DNA from: PR03 sp031362725
GTDB taxonomy: Bacteria; Myxococcota_A; UBA9160; PR03
Reading direction: 5' to 3'
Assembly: GCA_031362725.1 (NCBI GenBank)
Contig: JANLTC010000113.1
Location: 1 to 40,874 of the forward strand
Length of the DNA stretch: 40,874 bases
In this document: in pieces, positions 6,705-15,476 of the stretch
How the letters are laid out: the number at the start of each line of letters is the position of its first letter
Position numbering within the stretch: position 1 is the first letter of the stretch
Notes under the pieces: generated by a model
Database searches by the model: none
Seen by the model: the letters and a program-made list of their open reading frames with translations, nothing else
Told to the model about the DNA's origin: nothing
Position numbers and translations under genes: made by a program

Positions 6705-8529
6705 ATCGGAGTGCCTCCACCGGATCGAGTCGCGCGCCTTGTCTCGAAGGAATCCACGTCCCGCCGAGTGCCAGCGCCATCGCGATGCCGACCACGGCCG
6801 CGATCTGCACGACATCGAGCTGCGCCGGCAATTGCGAGATGCCCTGATAGACCGACGCCGGCAGCGCATCGATGCCGAACAGATCTTCGACGCGATGCTG
6901 GATCCAATCGAGCCGCGTCGTGACGGCGATCCCGGTGACGACGCCGATCGCCGTGCCGGTGAGCCCGATCAGCGCGCCCTCGATTGCGAAGATGCGCTCG
7001 ATCGCGGCATCGCGCGCGCCCATTGCTTTGAGGATCGCGATGTCGCTCGACTTCTCCATGATCATCATGATCAGCGTCACGACGATCGCGAAGGCCGCCA
7101 CCACCATGATCATCGTCAGCAGCACGAACATCATCACGCGTTCGGTCTTCAGCGCCTGGAAGAAGGCCGGGAAGAACTCCTTCCAATCCCGCGTGAAATA
7201 CGGGAAGCCGAGTTCCGCCTGGACCTGATCGGCGACGCGCGCGGATCGGTAGTAGTCGACGGTACGCACCTCGATGCCGTCCACCACGTCGGCCTCGCGC
7301 TTGAACTCCTGCGCGGCGTGCAGGTTCGTATACGTGACGATCTCGTCGCCCTGAAACAGGCTTGAGCGGAAGATGCCCGCGACCTGGAAACGCATCAGCC
7401 GCGGTGCGGTACCGAGCGGTGTCGGCGGTCCGCCAAACGGCGAGATCAGCAGCAGCGGATCGCCGACGCCGACACCGAGCGCACCCGCCAACTCGTCGCC
7501 GACGATGATGCCCGGATCCGGCGATTCGCCGGCAGCGGCAGGCGGCGGGATCAGCGCTTCGAGCGCGCCCGAGATCAGATCCTTGCGCAAATCGGTGACG
7601 TCGCCGACGCGCGCCGGGTCGATGCCCTGCAGCCGCACACCCACGATCTCGCCGCCGTTGCCTCGCACCATTCCCTCGGCGCGCACGAACGGCGAGCCCG
7701 CGACCACATCCGGCTGCGCCAGCACGCGTTCGAGCAATGCCGGATAGTCGCCGAACGGGCCGATCCCGCTCTGCACGGTGAAATGCGCGCGATTGCCGAT
7801 GATCTCCTCGCGCCAAGTGCGCTCGAAGCCGTTCATCACCGACAGCACCGTGATGATCAGCCACACCCCCGCCGCGACACCCGCGACGCAGATTCCGGTG
7901 ATCACCGAAATGAAGGTCTGGCGCCGCTTCGCAATCAGGTAGCGCGACGCGATGAACCACTCCGCGCTGCCGCGCAGATCGAGGAAGCCCGCGAGCGCGA
8001 GCGGCGCGATGCCGAGCAGGACGACCGCTGCGAGCACCCCGAGCAGCGCGCGGCCGACGTCGCTGAGCGTGCTGCGCGCGACCAGATCGAGCGACGCGAG
8101 CGACGGCACGAAGGCCACGAGCGCCACGCCGACGACGAGCATCGACACCCCGGTGCGCGCGAGCGTGCGCCGCGACAAGAAGCGCAGCGCCAGCCGGGCT
8201 GCGACGGTCGCGATCGCGACCAGTGCGAGCGCCGTGCCGAGCGCTAGCGGCAACGCGCGGAGCAGCCCTGCGCCCCGTTCGAGCACACCCGGCACTTCGA
8301 CGTCGATCGCGACGAAGGTGAGTGCGCCCGTCGCGAGCGCCATCGCGAGCAGCACGCTGCGCGTCCGTCGTACCTGCCGCGCGAAGCGCTCGAGCACCAC
8401 CACGGCGGCGCCGATGAACATCGCGGCGAGCAGCACAAGACCCGCGACGAGCAATACGATGAACGCCAGCGCGGCCGCACCACCCGTGGCGCCCGCCACT
8501 TCCCAGATGCGCGCCGCGAATCCCGCCAT
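6697..8529 (-). CDS. lolC: LolC/LolE-family lipoprotein-releasing permease with extra N-terminal membrane domain
   Basis: The protein has about 610 residues, while LolC and LolE have about 400. The family part starts near residue 190 with WFIASRYLIAKRRQTFISVI, then a first membrane segment ending SVMNGFE, a large periplasmic domain, and three C-terminal membrane segments including the FtsX-type stretch EKSSDIAILKAMGA. It ends in DPVEALRYE, the usual coupling tail. The first 185 residues hold five extra hydrophobic segments, at about 19-46, 58-76, 90-116, 125-145 and 160-183, which no LolC I know has. The ATG at 8529 shares one base with the lysS stop (TGATG); a GTG at 8532 is also possible. 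A single permease next to lolD suggests a homodimer. Confidence 0.88.
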   Translation of the reverse strand: MAGFAARIWEVAGATGGAAALAFIVLLVAGLVLLAAMFIGAAVVVLERFARQVRRTRSVLLAMALATGALTFVAIDVEVPGVLERGAGLLRALPLALGTALALVAIATVAARLALRFLSRRTLARTGVSMLVVGVALVAFVPSLASLDLVARSTLSDVGRALLGVLAAVVLLGIAPLALAGFLDLRGSAEWFIASRYLIAKRRQTFISVITGICVAGVAAGVWLIITVLSVMNGFERTWREEIIGNRAHFTVQSGIGPFGDYPALLERVLAQPDVVAGSPFVRAEGMVRGNGGEIVGVRLQGIDPARVGDVTDLRKDLISGALEALIPPPAAAGESPDPGIIVGDELAGALGVGVGDPLLLISPFGGPPTPLGTAPRLMRFQVAGIFRSSLFQGDEIVTYTNLHAAQEFKREADVVDGIEVRTVDYYRSARVADQVQAELGFPYFTRDWKEFFPAFFQALKTERVMMFVLLTMIMVVAAFAIVVTLIMMIMEKSSDIAILKAMGARDAAIERIFAIEGALIGLTGTAIGVVTGIAVTTRLDWIQHRVEDLFGIDALPASVYQGISQLPAQLDVVQIAAVVGIAMALALGGTWIPSRQGARLDPVEALRYE

Positions 8530-10016
8530 CACGACGAGGACTCCGCGCCGGCGCGCATGTACGGGAATAGCAGCACTTCCCGCAGGTGCGCGGCGTCGCA
8601 GAGCAGCATCACGACGCGGTCGATCCCGACACCGAGTCCGCCCGTCGGGGGCATGCCGTGTTCCATCGCGAGCAGGAAGTCCTCGTCGAGCGGCTGCGTC
8701 TCTTCGTCGCCAGCCGCCTTCGCGATGCGCTGCTCCTCGAAGCGACCGCGCTGGTCCGCGGGGTCGTTGAGCTCGCTGAAGGCATTCGCGATCTCCATGC
8801 CGCCGATGAACAGCTCGAAGCGTTCGACCAGGCGCGGATCCTCGCTGCTGCGTTTCGCCAGCGGCGACAGCTCCACCGGATAGTCCGTCACGAAGGTGGG
8901 CTGCACGAGTGTGGGCTCGACGTGCTCGCTGAACAGGCGGTCGACGAGCTGGCCCCAGGTCGGCGCGTCGCCCGCGTCGAGGCCCTTCTCGAGTACACGC
9001 GCGCGCAACGCCGCGAAATCGGCCGCGGCGAGCACGTCGACTCCGCAGCGATCGAGGATGCCATCACGGATCGCGACGCGCGGCCAATCTCCACCGAACT
9101 CGATCGGCTGCTCGCGATGCGTGACGAGCGTTGCGCCCGTCACCGCAGCGACGATGTGCTGCAACATCGCCTGCACCAGCTCCATCATGTCGCGGTAGTC
9201 GGCGTAGGCCTGGTAGCACTCCATCATCGTGAACTCGGGATTGTGTTTGCGCGACACGCCCTCGTTGCGGAAGTTGTGACCGACCTCGTAGACGCGATCG
9301 AGCCCGCCGATCACCAGCCGCTTCAGGTACAGCTCGTCCGAGATGCGCAGGTAGACGTCCTGGTCGTAGACGTCGTAGTGCGTGATGAATGGCCGCGCCG
9401 ACGCGCCGCCGTAGAGCGGCTGCAGCACGGGCGTTTCCACCTCGAGGAAGTCGCGACCATCGAGGAATGCGCGCAGCGCGGTGATCGCGCGGGAGCGCGT
9501 CACCGCAGCGCGACGCGCGTCCGGGTTGGTGAGCAGATCGAGGTAACGCTGGCGGTAGCGCGCCTCGACGTCGACGAGCCCGTGCCACTTCTCGGGCAGC
9601 GGGTGCAGACACTTCGCAACGACGGCGAGCGCGCGTGCGCCGACCGTCAGCTCGCCGGTTCGCGTGCGCCACAGCTGGCCCTCGGCGCGCACGAAGTCGC
9701 CGACGTCGACGAGCGGCAGCAGCGCCAACACGTCGGGGGCGAGTTCCGGCTTGCGGAAACTGGCCTGCAGCTGCACGCCGTCTTCGATCAGCGTCATGAA
9801 GACCAGCTTGCCGAACGAGCGGATTGCCAACACGCGGCCAGCGACGGCGACCTGCACGGCGGCGGCGTCGAGCGAGGCTTCGTCGTCCGCGTCGTGGCGG
9901 CGGCGCAGTTCGACGAGTCGCAGCAGCGGCCCGACCCGCGCCGGGTACGGATCGACGCCCGCGGCACGCAGCGCCGCCAATCGTTCGGCGCGCACCTTGC
10001 GCTCGCTCTCGCTCAC
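8529..10016 (-). CDS. lysS: lysyl-tRNA synthetase, class II
   Basis: LysRS charges tRNA-Lys. The 495-residue length matches class II enzymes. The N-terminal OB-fold (about 55-140) includes VAGRVLAIRSFGKLVFM. The catalytic core shows motif 2 as YEVGHNFRNEGVSRKHNPEF and motif 3 as GLGVGIDRVVMLL near the C-terminus, with YLRISDELYLKRL and GGMEIANAFSELND, both LysRS-specific. The GTG start overlaps the prfB stop as GTGA. The prfB-lysS pairing is also seen in E. coli. Confidence 0.96.
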   Translation of the reverse strand: MSESERKVRAERLAALRAAGVDPYPARVGPLLRLVELRRRHDADDEASLDAAAVQVAVAGRVLAIRSFGKLVFMTLIEDGVQLQASFRKPELAPDVLALLPLVDVGDFVRAEGQLWRTRTGELTVGARALAVVAKCLHPLPEKWHGLVDVEARYRQRYLDLLTNPDARRAAVTRSRAITALRAFLDGRDFLEVETPVLQPLYGGASARPFITHYDVYDQDVYLRISDELYLKRLVIGGLDRVYEVGHNFRNEGVSRKHNPEFTMMECYQAYADYRDMMELVQAMLQHIVAAVTGATLVTHREQPIEFGGDWPRVAIRDGILDRCGVDVLAAADFAALRARVLEKGLDAGDAPTWGQLVDRLFSEHVEPTLVQPTFVTDYPVELSPLAKRSSEDPRLVERFELFIGGMEIANAFSELNDPADQRGRFEEQRIAKAAGDEETQPLDEDFLLAMEHGMPPTGGLGVGIDRVVMLLCDAAHLREVLLFPYMRAGAESSS

Positions 10017-11165
10017 GACGTTCCTCCGCCGGGCTTCGCCGCCCGCTGCAACAACACCGCGCGCATGAAGCGATCGAGGTCACCGTCGAGTACGGCCATC
10101 GCATTGCCGATCTCGAGATCGGTCCGATGATCCTTCACGCGCTGCGACGGATGCAGCGTGTAGGAGCGGATCTGCGAGCCGAAGCCGATCTCCTTCTTCT
10201 CGCCAGCCAGCGACGCCATCTTCGCCTCGTGTTCGAGTCGCGCGCGCTCCCAGAGCCGGGCCCGCAACACCTTCATCGCGAACGAGCGGTTCTTGTGCTG
10301 CGAGCGCTCATTCTGACACTGCACCACGATGCCGGTGGGAATGTGCGTGATGCGCACCGCCGAGTCGGTCTTGTTGACGTGCTGGCCACCCTTGCCGCCG
10401 GCGCGGTACGTGTCGACACGCAGATCCTTCTCTTCGTCGATCTCGACTTCGGCTGCGTCGTCGAGTTCAGGCAACACCGAGACGCTCGCGAATGCGGTGT
10501 GGCGGCGATGCTGCGCGTCGAACGGCGAGATCCGCACCAGGCGGTGCACGCCCTCCTCGGTCTTCAGGTGGCCGTACGCATAGTCACCCGAGATCAGCAG
10601 CGTGCTGCCGCGCAGGCCCGCTTCCTCGCCGTCCTGGTGGTCGAGTTCCTCGATCTTCATGCCGTGCGCCTCGGCCCATCGCAAGTACATCCGCAGCATC
10701 ATCTCGGCCCAGTCGCAGGCGTCGGTGCCGCCGGCGCCAGAGTTGATCGAGACGATCGCGTTGCCGCGGTCGTGCTCGCCGCCGAGCAGTAGCCGTAGCT
10801 CCGCGGCGTCGAGCTCCGTCTGCACCGCGTCGAGCTTTTCGCCACCCTCGCGCAGCGTCGCTAGATCGCCCTCTTGCTGCCCGAGTTCGATCAGCACCGA
10901 CGCATCGTCGAGTTGGGTGGCGGCCGCATCGAAGAGCCCGAGTTGTCGCTCGATGCCGCCCTTCTCGCGCAGGATGCGCTCGGCGCGCTCGCGATCGTTC
11001 CAAAGGTCCGGCGCAGCGCTATCGGCGTCCAGTTCGTTCAGCCTGCCGCGCAATCCGGCGACGTCAAAGACGCCCCCGGAGCTCACCCAAGCGATCGCGC
11101 AAACAGCGCAACCGTTCGGCCAGCTCGGCGGACAGGAAGGGATCCGGTTGGGCTTGATCGCTCAT
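10013..11165 (-). CDS. prfB: peptide chain release factor 2, expressed through a programmed +1 frameshift
   Basis: RF2 ends translation at UGA and UAA. The gene is split between two frames. Frame one runs from ATG at 11165 through 33 codons (MSDQAQPDPF to ELRGRL) to the sequence CTT TGA C at 11069-11063. A +1 shift at CTT skips one T and continues as D-VAGLRGRLNELD to the stop at 10013, giving about 383 residues. The shifted frame has the tripeptide anticodon SPF at about 213-215 and GGQ at about 259-261. GGAGGA sits eight bases before the ATG, which lies three bases after the lnt stop. The alternative GTG at 11086 would remove the N-terminal region and lacks a clear ribosome site. Confidence 0.95.
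11063..11078 (-). promoter_or_regulatory. prfB programmed +1 frameshift signal
   Basis: On the minus strand the sequence reads CGG GGG CGT CTT TGA C, nearly identical to the E. coli prfB site AGG GGG TAT CTT TGA C. The G-rich stretch acts as an internal anti-16S pairing site three bases before the slippery CTT, and the in-frame TGA is followed by C, the weak-termination context. Low RF2 makes ribosomes pause at TGA and slip forward, giving autoregulation. Confidence 0.93.
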
Positions 11166-11168
11166 CGC

Positions 11169-12719
11169 CTAGTTCCTCCGCCGCATGAGACCCACAGCGG
11201 CGAGCGTCACGATGCCTACCGACGCAGAGAACGGCAACCAGTCGCCGTGTCGCGCGTAGAAAGACGCGCCCGCGCGCAGCGGAATGTCGGCGACGAGTAG
11301 CGTCTGTTCGAAAAGCTTCGTCTGCATGCGCACGCGACCGCGGTCGTCGATCATGGCCGACACGCCGGTGTTGGCGGCGCGCGCCGCCCAAACCCGGTTC
11401 TCGGCCGCACGCACCGCCGTCATGACCAGGAACTGATAGGGCGCCCCGGTGCGCCCGTACCAGGCGTCGTTCGTGATCGCGAGGAGCACTTGGCCTCCCT
11501 CGCTCACGAACCGACCTACGAGGTTTGGGAAAAGCAGTTCATAGCAGATCGGTACGCCCGCCGTGAGCGTCGCGCCGCTCGGTAGCGGGATCGCGATGGC
11601 GCGCGGCGAGCGACCCGGTGACACGTCGGTCGTCGCAGCGCCGCGTGCGATCGCCGACACGAAGCGGCCGAGCCAGTCGCGCATTGGGACGTATTCGCCG
11701 AACGGCACGAGATGGGTCTTGTCGTAGCGATCGACGATGCGCCCGTCCGGCGTGATCACGAAGGCGCTGTCGTAGTAGCGCACGCCGCCCGCAGCGATCC
11801 GCTCGGTGCCCACCGCGCCGACGACGAGCGTGGCGTTGGTCTCGATCGCGAGCGCGCCGAGGCGCAGCGCGATGTCGTCGTTCCAATCCGGCGAGTCGGG
11901 CACCGCCGTCTCGGGCCACAGCACCAGCTGCGCGCCCTGCTCCGCCGCCTTGCGGGTCAGCATTTCGTAGTCCGAAAGCGTGCGTTCGGCCCACGCGGGA
12001 CTCCACTTCACAGCCTGGTCGACATTGCCCTGGATGGTCGCGACGCGAACGCTACCGGCCGTCGCGGCTGGTTGGAGAACGCGATCGAGGACACCGAGCG
12101 CGTGCAACACGGCGACCGCCAGGAACGCGACGAGCGGCGCACGCCGACGCCGCTCACCGCTCACGAAGGCGGCGAGCGCGGCGCTGCCCAGCACCGTCGC
12201 AAGACTGAGTCCCCAGACGCCGGTCCATGGCGCGATCCCGAGCAGCGACGCGTTCTGGTGCTGGGCGTAGCCGATCAGCGCCCACGGGAAGCCCGTCAAC
12301 ACGAAGCCGCGCGCCCACTCGAGCGCGACCCACAGTGCCGCCGCGACGAACGGCGACGCCATTCCCGCGGCGCCGAAGCCGCTCCACGCGGCTCCGAACA
12401 CCGCGAAGAACAGGGCCGGATAGAGCGCAAGAGCAATCGGCGCAAGAACGCCCACCAGAACCGGGGCGTCGCCGTAGTGAACGGTCGCGACGTAGATCCA
12501 ATGAAACACCAACGCGTGCGCGGCGAGGCCCGCGAAGAACGCCCGCACGGCCGCCGCGCGCGGCGCAAGCCCACGCAAACCGAGAATCAGCAATGCCGGT
12601 GCGAGCCAGGCCGCGCCAAGGCCGAGATCGAAGGTGACGTCGCCGAAGCGCTGCGGGAACGCCAGCGCGAACACGACGACGAAAGAGCCGAGCAAGGCCG
12701 CGCGACGGCGTTCCGTCAC
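11169..12719 (-). CDS. lnt: apolipoprotein N-acyltransferase Lnt
   Basis: Lnt adds the third acyl chain to lipoproteins in the inner membrane, making them substrates for the Lol system encoded nearby. The 516-residue protein has about six N-terminal hydrophobic helices (to about 210), then a nitrilase-type domain. The catalytic triad is visible: E270 in WPETAVP, K334 in YDKTHLVPFGEYVP and C392 in ICYELLFP. A last helix precedes the RRRN end. The GTG start overlaps the ybeY stop as GTGA. The usual ybeX/corC gene between ybeY and lnt is missing. Confidence 0.95.
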   Translation of the reverse strand: MTERRRAALLGSFVVVFALAFPQRFGDVTFDLGLGAAWLAPALLILGLRGLAPRAAAVRAFFAGLAAHALVFHWIYVATVHYGDAPVLVGVLAPIALALYPALFFAVFGAAWSGFGAAGMASPFVAAALWVALEWARGFVLTGFPWALIGYAQHQNASLLGIAPWTGVWGLSLATVLGSAALAAFVSGERRRRAPLVAFLAVAVLHALGVLDRVLQPAATAGSVRVATIQGNVDQAVKWSPAWAERTLSDYEMLTRKAAEQGAQLVLWPETAVPDSPDWNDDIALRLGALAIETNATLVVGAVGTERIAAGGVRYYDSAFVITPDGRIVDRYDKTHLVPFGEYVPMRDWLGRFVSAIARGAATTDVSPGRSPRAIAIPLPSGATLTAGVPICYELLFPNLVGRFVSEGGQVLLAITNDAWYGRTGAPYQFLVMTAVRAAENRVWAARAANTGVSAMIDDRGRVRMQTKLFEQTLLVADIPLRAGASFYARHGDWLPFSASVGIVTLAAVGLMRRRN

Positions 12720-13159
12720 GCACGGACCGCGTGCCAGAGGCGTCGCTCTTCGGCGCGCATCCGGCGCGCTTCGTCGCTCTGCTCGTGGTCGTGACCGAGC
12801 AGGTGCAGCACGCCGTGGATCATCAGCTTGGCGAGTTCGTCGTCGAGAGCGCGTCGCGCGCGACGTGCCTGGCGTGCGGCCTGCTCGATGTCGATCACGA
12901 CGTCACCGAGCAGCGCGCCCCGGTACTCGCTGTGGGCGCCTTCGAGCAGCGAGAACGAGAGCACGTCGGTGGCGCCGCGCTTGCCGCGGTGGCGTTCGTT
13001 CAGCTCCGCCATCGCGACGTCACCGACGAGCGCGAGCGAGAGCTCGGCGCTCGCCGGCGCGACCTCGCGCAGCACGCGACGCGCGCGGCGCGCCAGCAGC
13101 CGACGATCGCACGCCACCGCCACGAGCCCGCGCGGGGGGCCCGAGAGCCGCAGCGTCAT
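12716..13159 (-). CDS. ybeY: endoribonuclease YbeY (16S rRNA maturation)
   Basis: YbeY is a zinc-dependent RNase for 16S rRNA 3'-end maturation and 70S quality control. The 147-residue protein has the zinc motif HGVLHLLGHDH with H115, H119 and H125 as ligands, preceded by ATDVLSFSLLEG and GDVVIDIEQAARQA, both conserved. It sits between phoH and lnt with four-base overlaps at both ends (ATGA and GTGA), the classical ybeZ-ybeY-lnt arrangement. Confidence 0.95.
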   Translation of the reverse strand: MTLRLSGPPRGLVAVACDRRLLARRARRVLREVAPASAELSLALVGDVAMAELNERHRGKRGATDVLSFSLLEGAHSEYRGALLGDVVIDIEQAARQARRARRALDDELAKLMIHGVLHLLGHDHEQSDEARRMRAEERRLWHAVRA

Positions 13160-14334
13160 CGCTCTTCGGGACGACGAGCCGCGGCCTGATGAGCTTCGCT
13201 CGCCTGCGGCTCGGTCCGCGCGTCGCGACCGTTGGCCGCGCCGCGACCCTGATGGGCTTCGCTCGCCTGCGGCTCACTGCGCGCGTCGCGACCGTTGGCC
13301 GCGCCGCTTGCGCGGTCATAAGCGCGGATGATGCTCTGCACCAACGGGTGGCGAACCACGTCGGCATCGGTGAAGCGCATGAAGCCGATGCCCTCGACCC
13401 CGGCGAGCACGTGAGACGCCTCGACGAGTCCACTGATCTTCTCGGGCGGAAGGTCGATCTGCGTGGTGTCGCCCGTCACGACCGCCTTCGAGTCGAAGCC
13501 GAGGCGGGTCAGGAACATCTTCATCTGCTCGCTGGTCGTGTTCTGTGCCTCGTCGAGGATCACGAACGAATCGTTCAACGTGCGGCCGCGCATGAATGCG
13601 AGCGGCGCCACCTCGATCACACCGCGCTCGATCAGCTGTTCCGCTTTATCGAACGGCATCATGTCGTGGAGCGCGTCGTAGAGTGGCCGCAGGTACGGAT
13701 TCACCTTCTCGGCGAGCGTGCCCGGCAGGAAACCGAGCCGCTCGCCCGCTTCGACGGCCGGTCGCGCGAGGATCACGCGCGATACTTCGCGGCGATTCAG
13801 CGCCGCGACTGCGCACGCCATCGCCAGATACGTCTTGCCCGTCCCAGCGGGTCCGATCGCGAACACCATGTCGTGGTCGCGAATCAATTCGACGTAGCGG
13901 CGCTGCGACAAGTTCTTTGCGAGCACGCGACGCCGCGTGCTGGTGTCACCGAGAACGTCCTCGTAGACATCGTGCAGCTCGACGTCGGGACGGCCGGAGG
14001 CGAGGCGCGCGATCGACGCCACGTCGCGTGCGTGGAATGGATGGCCGGCGCGCAGCCGGCCGTACAACTCTTCGAGCACCTTGCGCGCCGCCGCGACCTG
14101 CACCGGATCACCGATCAGACGCACCTCGTTGCCGCGCGCGCGCACGTCGATGCCGAGTTCCTGCTCGAGGATGCGCAGCGTGCGCTCGCCGTCGCCGTAG
14201 AGTTCGGCGGCCATCCGATTGTCGTCGAAGATCAGGGTCTGCCGGGTACTGGCATCGCTCGGAGCGTCGGATCGGTTCTCGGCGTGCTGCAGCGGCTTGG
14301 AGTCGGCCAGGGACGTCTCCCGATGCGAGTTCAG
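13156..14334 (-). CDS. phoH: PhoH-like ATPase (YbeZ)
   Basis: A PhoH-family P-loop ATPase, probably an RNA-related partner of YbeY. Walker A is GPAGTGKTYLA, Walker B FVILDEAQNTT, with NPYLRPLYDAL and VVTGDTTQIDLP as family signatures; a KH-like N-terminal region contains RGNEVRLIGDP. No ATG, GTG or TTG lies in frame between the previous stop and the conserved LIFDDN segment. The CTG at 14334 overlaps the previous stop as CTGA, copying the NTGA overlaps of its neighbours; another CTG at 14310 has GGGAG six bases ahead; the first in-frame ATG is 14214, inside the conserved region. The C-terminus carries two 21-residue repeats (GAANGRDAR...ASEAHQ) beyond the normal family end. Confidence 0.88.
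   Translation of the reverse strand: MNSHRETSLADSKPLQHAENRSDAPSDASTRQTLIFDDNRMAAELYGDGERTLRILEQELGIDVRARGNEVRLIGDPVQVAAARKVLEELYGRLRAGHPFHARDVASIARLASGRPDVELHDVYEDVLGDTSTRRRVLAKNLSQRRYVELIRDHDMVFAIGPAGTGKTYLAMACAVAALNRREVSRVILARPAVEAGERLGFLPGTLAEKVNPYLRPLYDALHDMMPFDKAEQLIERGVIEVAPLAFMRGRTLNDSFVILDEAQNTTSEQMKMFLTRLGFDSKAVVTGDTTQIDLPPEKISGLVEASHVLAGVEGIGFMRFTDADVVRHPLVQSIIRAYDRASGAANGRDARSEPQASEAHQGRGAANGRDARTEPQASEAHQAAARRPEER
13185..13308. repeat. two imperfect 63-bp tandem copies in the phoH 3' end
   Basis: Copies begin at 13185 and 13248 with a period of 63 bases. They encode two 21-residue units, GAANGRDARSEPQASEAHQ plus GR, and GAANGRDARTEPQASEAHQ plus AA. They lie after the conserved PhoH domain, in a polar tail of unknown function. 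Confidence 0.9.
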
Positions 14335-15476
14335 CGATTCTGTCGACTGCGGGCCTCGGCATCGACGCGAGGTGAGCGGTCGGGCGCGAGGACGATGGGC
14401 CCCTCTTTGCTTGCGCCGGCATAGTAGGCGCCGCGCTCCGCGGGCGTCAACGCGCCGGAGCCCTGCTCGGCCCACGCAGCGACGCTTTCGACGCCATCGG
14501 GCCAGTGACCTTCTGCTGCGCGATACGCGAGGAAGAGCGCGCGAACATGCTGCGTCGAGAAGCGCGTGCGCGCCCGTTCGAGCGGGTCGCGCCCGATGTC
14601 GAAGCCATCCGGGTTCGCTCCCGAGCGAACGAGCCCGGCGGCCGCGATCGCAGCGAGCAACGCGAACGGCGCCAACATCGCGACCCAGCGACGCCTCGCG
14701 GAACTCGCATCGGGTCCCGCGCGGCGCATCTCGGCGGCACTGCGTACCGGCATCGGCTCGATCCAGCCAGCACGTGCGAGTTGCACGAGAATCCGCATCG
14801 CGCCGAAGCTGCCGAGGCGGGACAGATCGACCACACGCCGCACGCTGGCGCGACCATCGACCAACAGGAAGACGCGCTCTGCCTCGATCGGCGACGGCAT
14901 CGTGCGACCGGCCGGTGAGTGGCGGTACTCCTCGATGCTGCCGCGGCGCCGGAACACGACCGTCTCGGCTGGCGCCTCGTCGGTGAAGGCGTGCCACTCG
15001 TCGACCATGCGCAGGCCGTCCATCAGGACCTGCTCGGCGCCGAGCAACGACTCGGCCGGTCGATCGTGCAGGACCGGCTGCGCAACGAAGCGAAACGAGC
15101 CGTCCACCCAGCGCAACAGCTCGAAGATCGTCTCGCGCGTGAGCAGATCCTCGACGTCGCGCAGCGACTCCGCGCTCAGCAAACCCTCCCCGACGAGGTG
15201 CTGCGCGATCGGCAGCGACGCGTCGTGTGTCGCCTCGATCGCGGCGACGCGGTCACGCGGAACCAGTCCGCAACGTACGATCATCTCGCAGAGTGCCTCG
15301 TCGACGCGCGTGGCAACGGGCGCTGCAGCAACCACTCCGCCCGAGTCGAAACGCAGCGTCACTTCGCCCTTCTGGCCGCGCACCTCGAGCACGCCGGTCT
15401 TCCGCTGCTGGCCGATCAGCTGGAACACCTCGCCCATTCCAAAATCGCGAAGATTGCCGTGCAGCGCGACCGTCAT
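14331..15476 (-). CDS. DUF4388 (PATAN-type) protein with one membrane segment
   Basis: The 381-residue product opens with LHGNLRDFGMGEVFQLIGQQ and KTGVLEVRGQKGEVTLRFDSG, the hallmark of DUF4388/PATAN domains found in delta-type signalling proteins. The next region (about 60-240) is helical, with LLTRETIFELLRWVDGSFRF, another part of this family. A hydrophobic segment near residue 260-275 (WVAMLAPFALLAAIAAAGL) is followed by a short domain with RARTRFSTQHVRALFLAYRA, so the N-terminal regulator is probably cytoplasmic and tethered. The ATG overlaps the upstream gene's stop as ATGA. Its role is unknown; a second DUF4388 protein opens the chemosensory cluster at 34431. Confidence 0.8.
   Translation of the reverse strand: MTVALHGNLRDFGMGEVFQLIGQQRKTGVLEVRGQKGEVTLRFDSGGVVAAAPVATRVDEALCEMIVRCGLVPRDRVAAIEATHDASLPIAQHLVGEGLLSAESLRDVEDLLTRETIFELLRWVDGSFRFVAQPVLHDRPAESLLGAEQVLMDGLRMVDEWHAFTDEAPAETVVFRRRGSIEEYRHSPAGRTMPSPIEAERVFLLVDGRASVRRVVDLSRLGSFGAMRILVQLARAGWIEPMPVRSAAEMRRAGPDASSARRRWVAMLAPFALLAAIAAAGLVRSGANPDGFDIGRDPLERARTRFSTQHVRALFLAYRAAEGHWPDGVESVAAWAEQGSGALTPAERGAYYAGASKEGPIVLAPDRSPRVDAEARSRQNR

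Noticed and set aside
11083..11391. 102-codon minus-strand frame over lnt and the prfB start
   Set aside because: It lies out of frame within lnt, whose triad is intact, and the prfB frame explains the junction.
14335..14997. Upstream extension of the phoH frame to 14997
   Set aside because: That part lies out of frame over the DUF4388 gene, is arginine-rich and has no family similarity; the true start must be near 14334.
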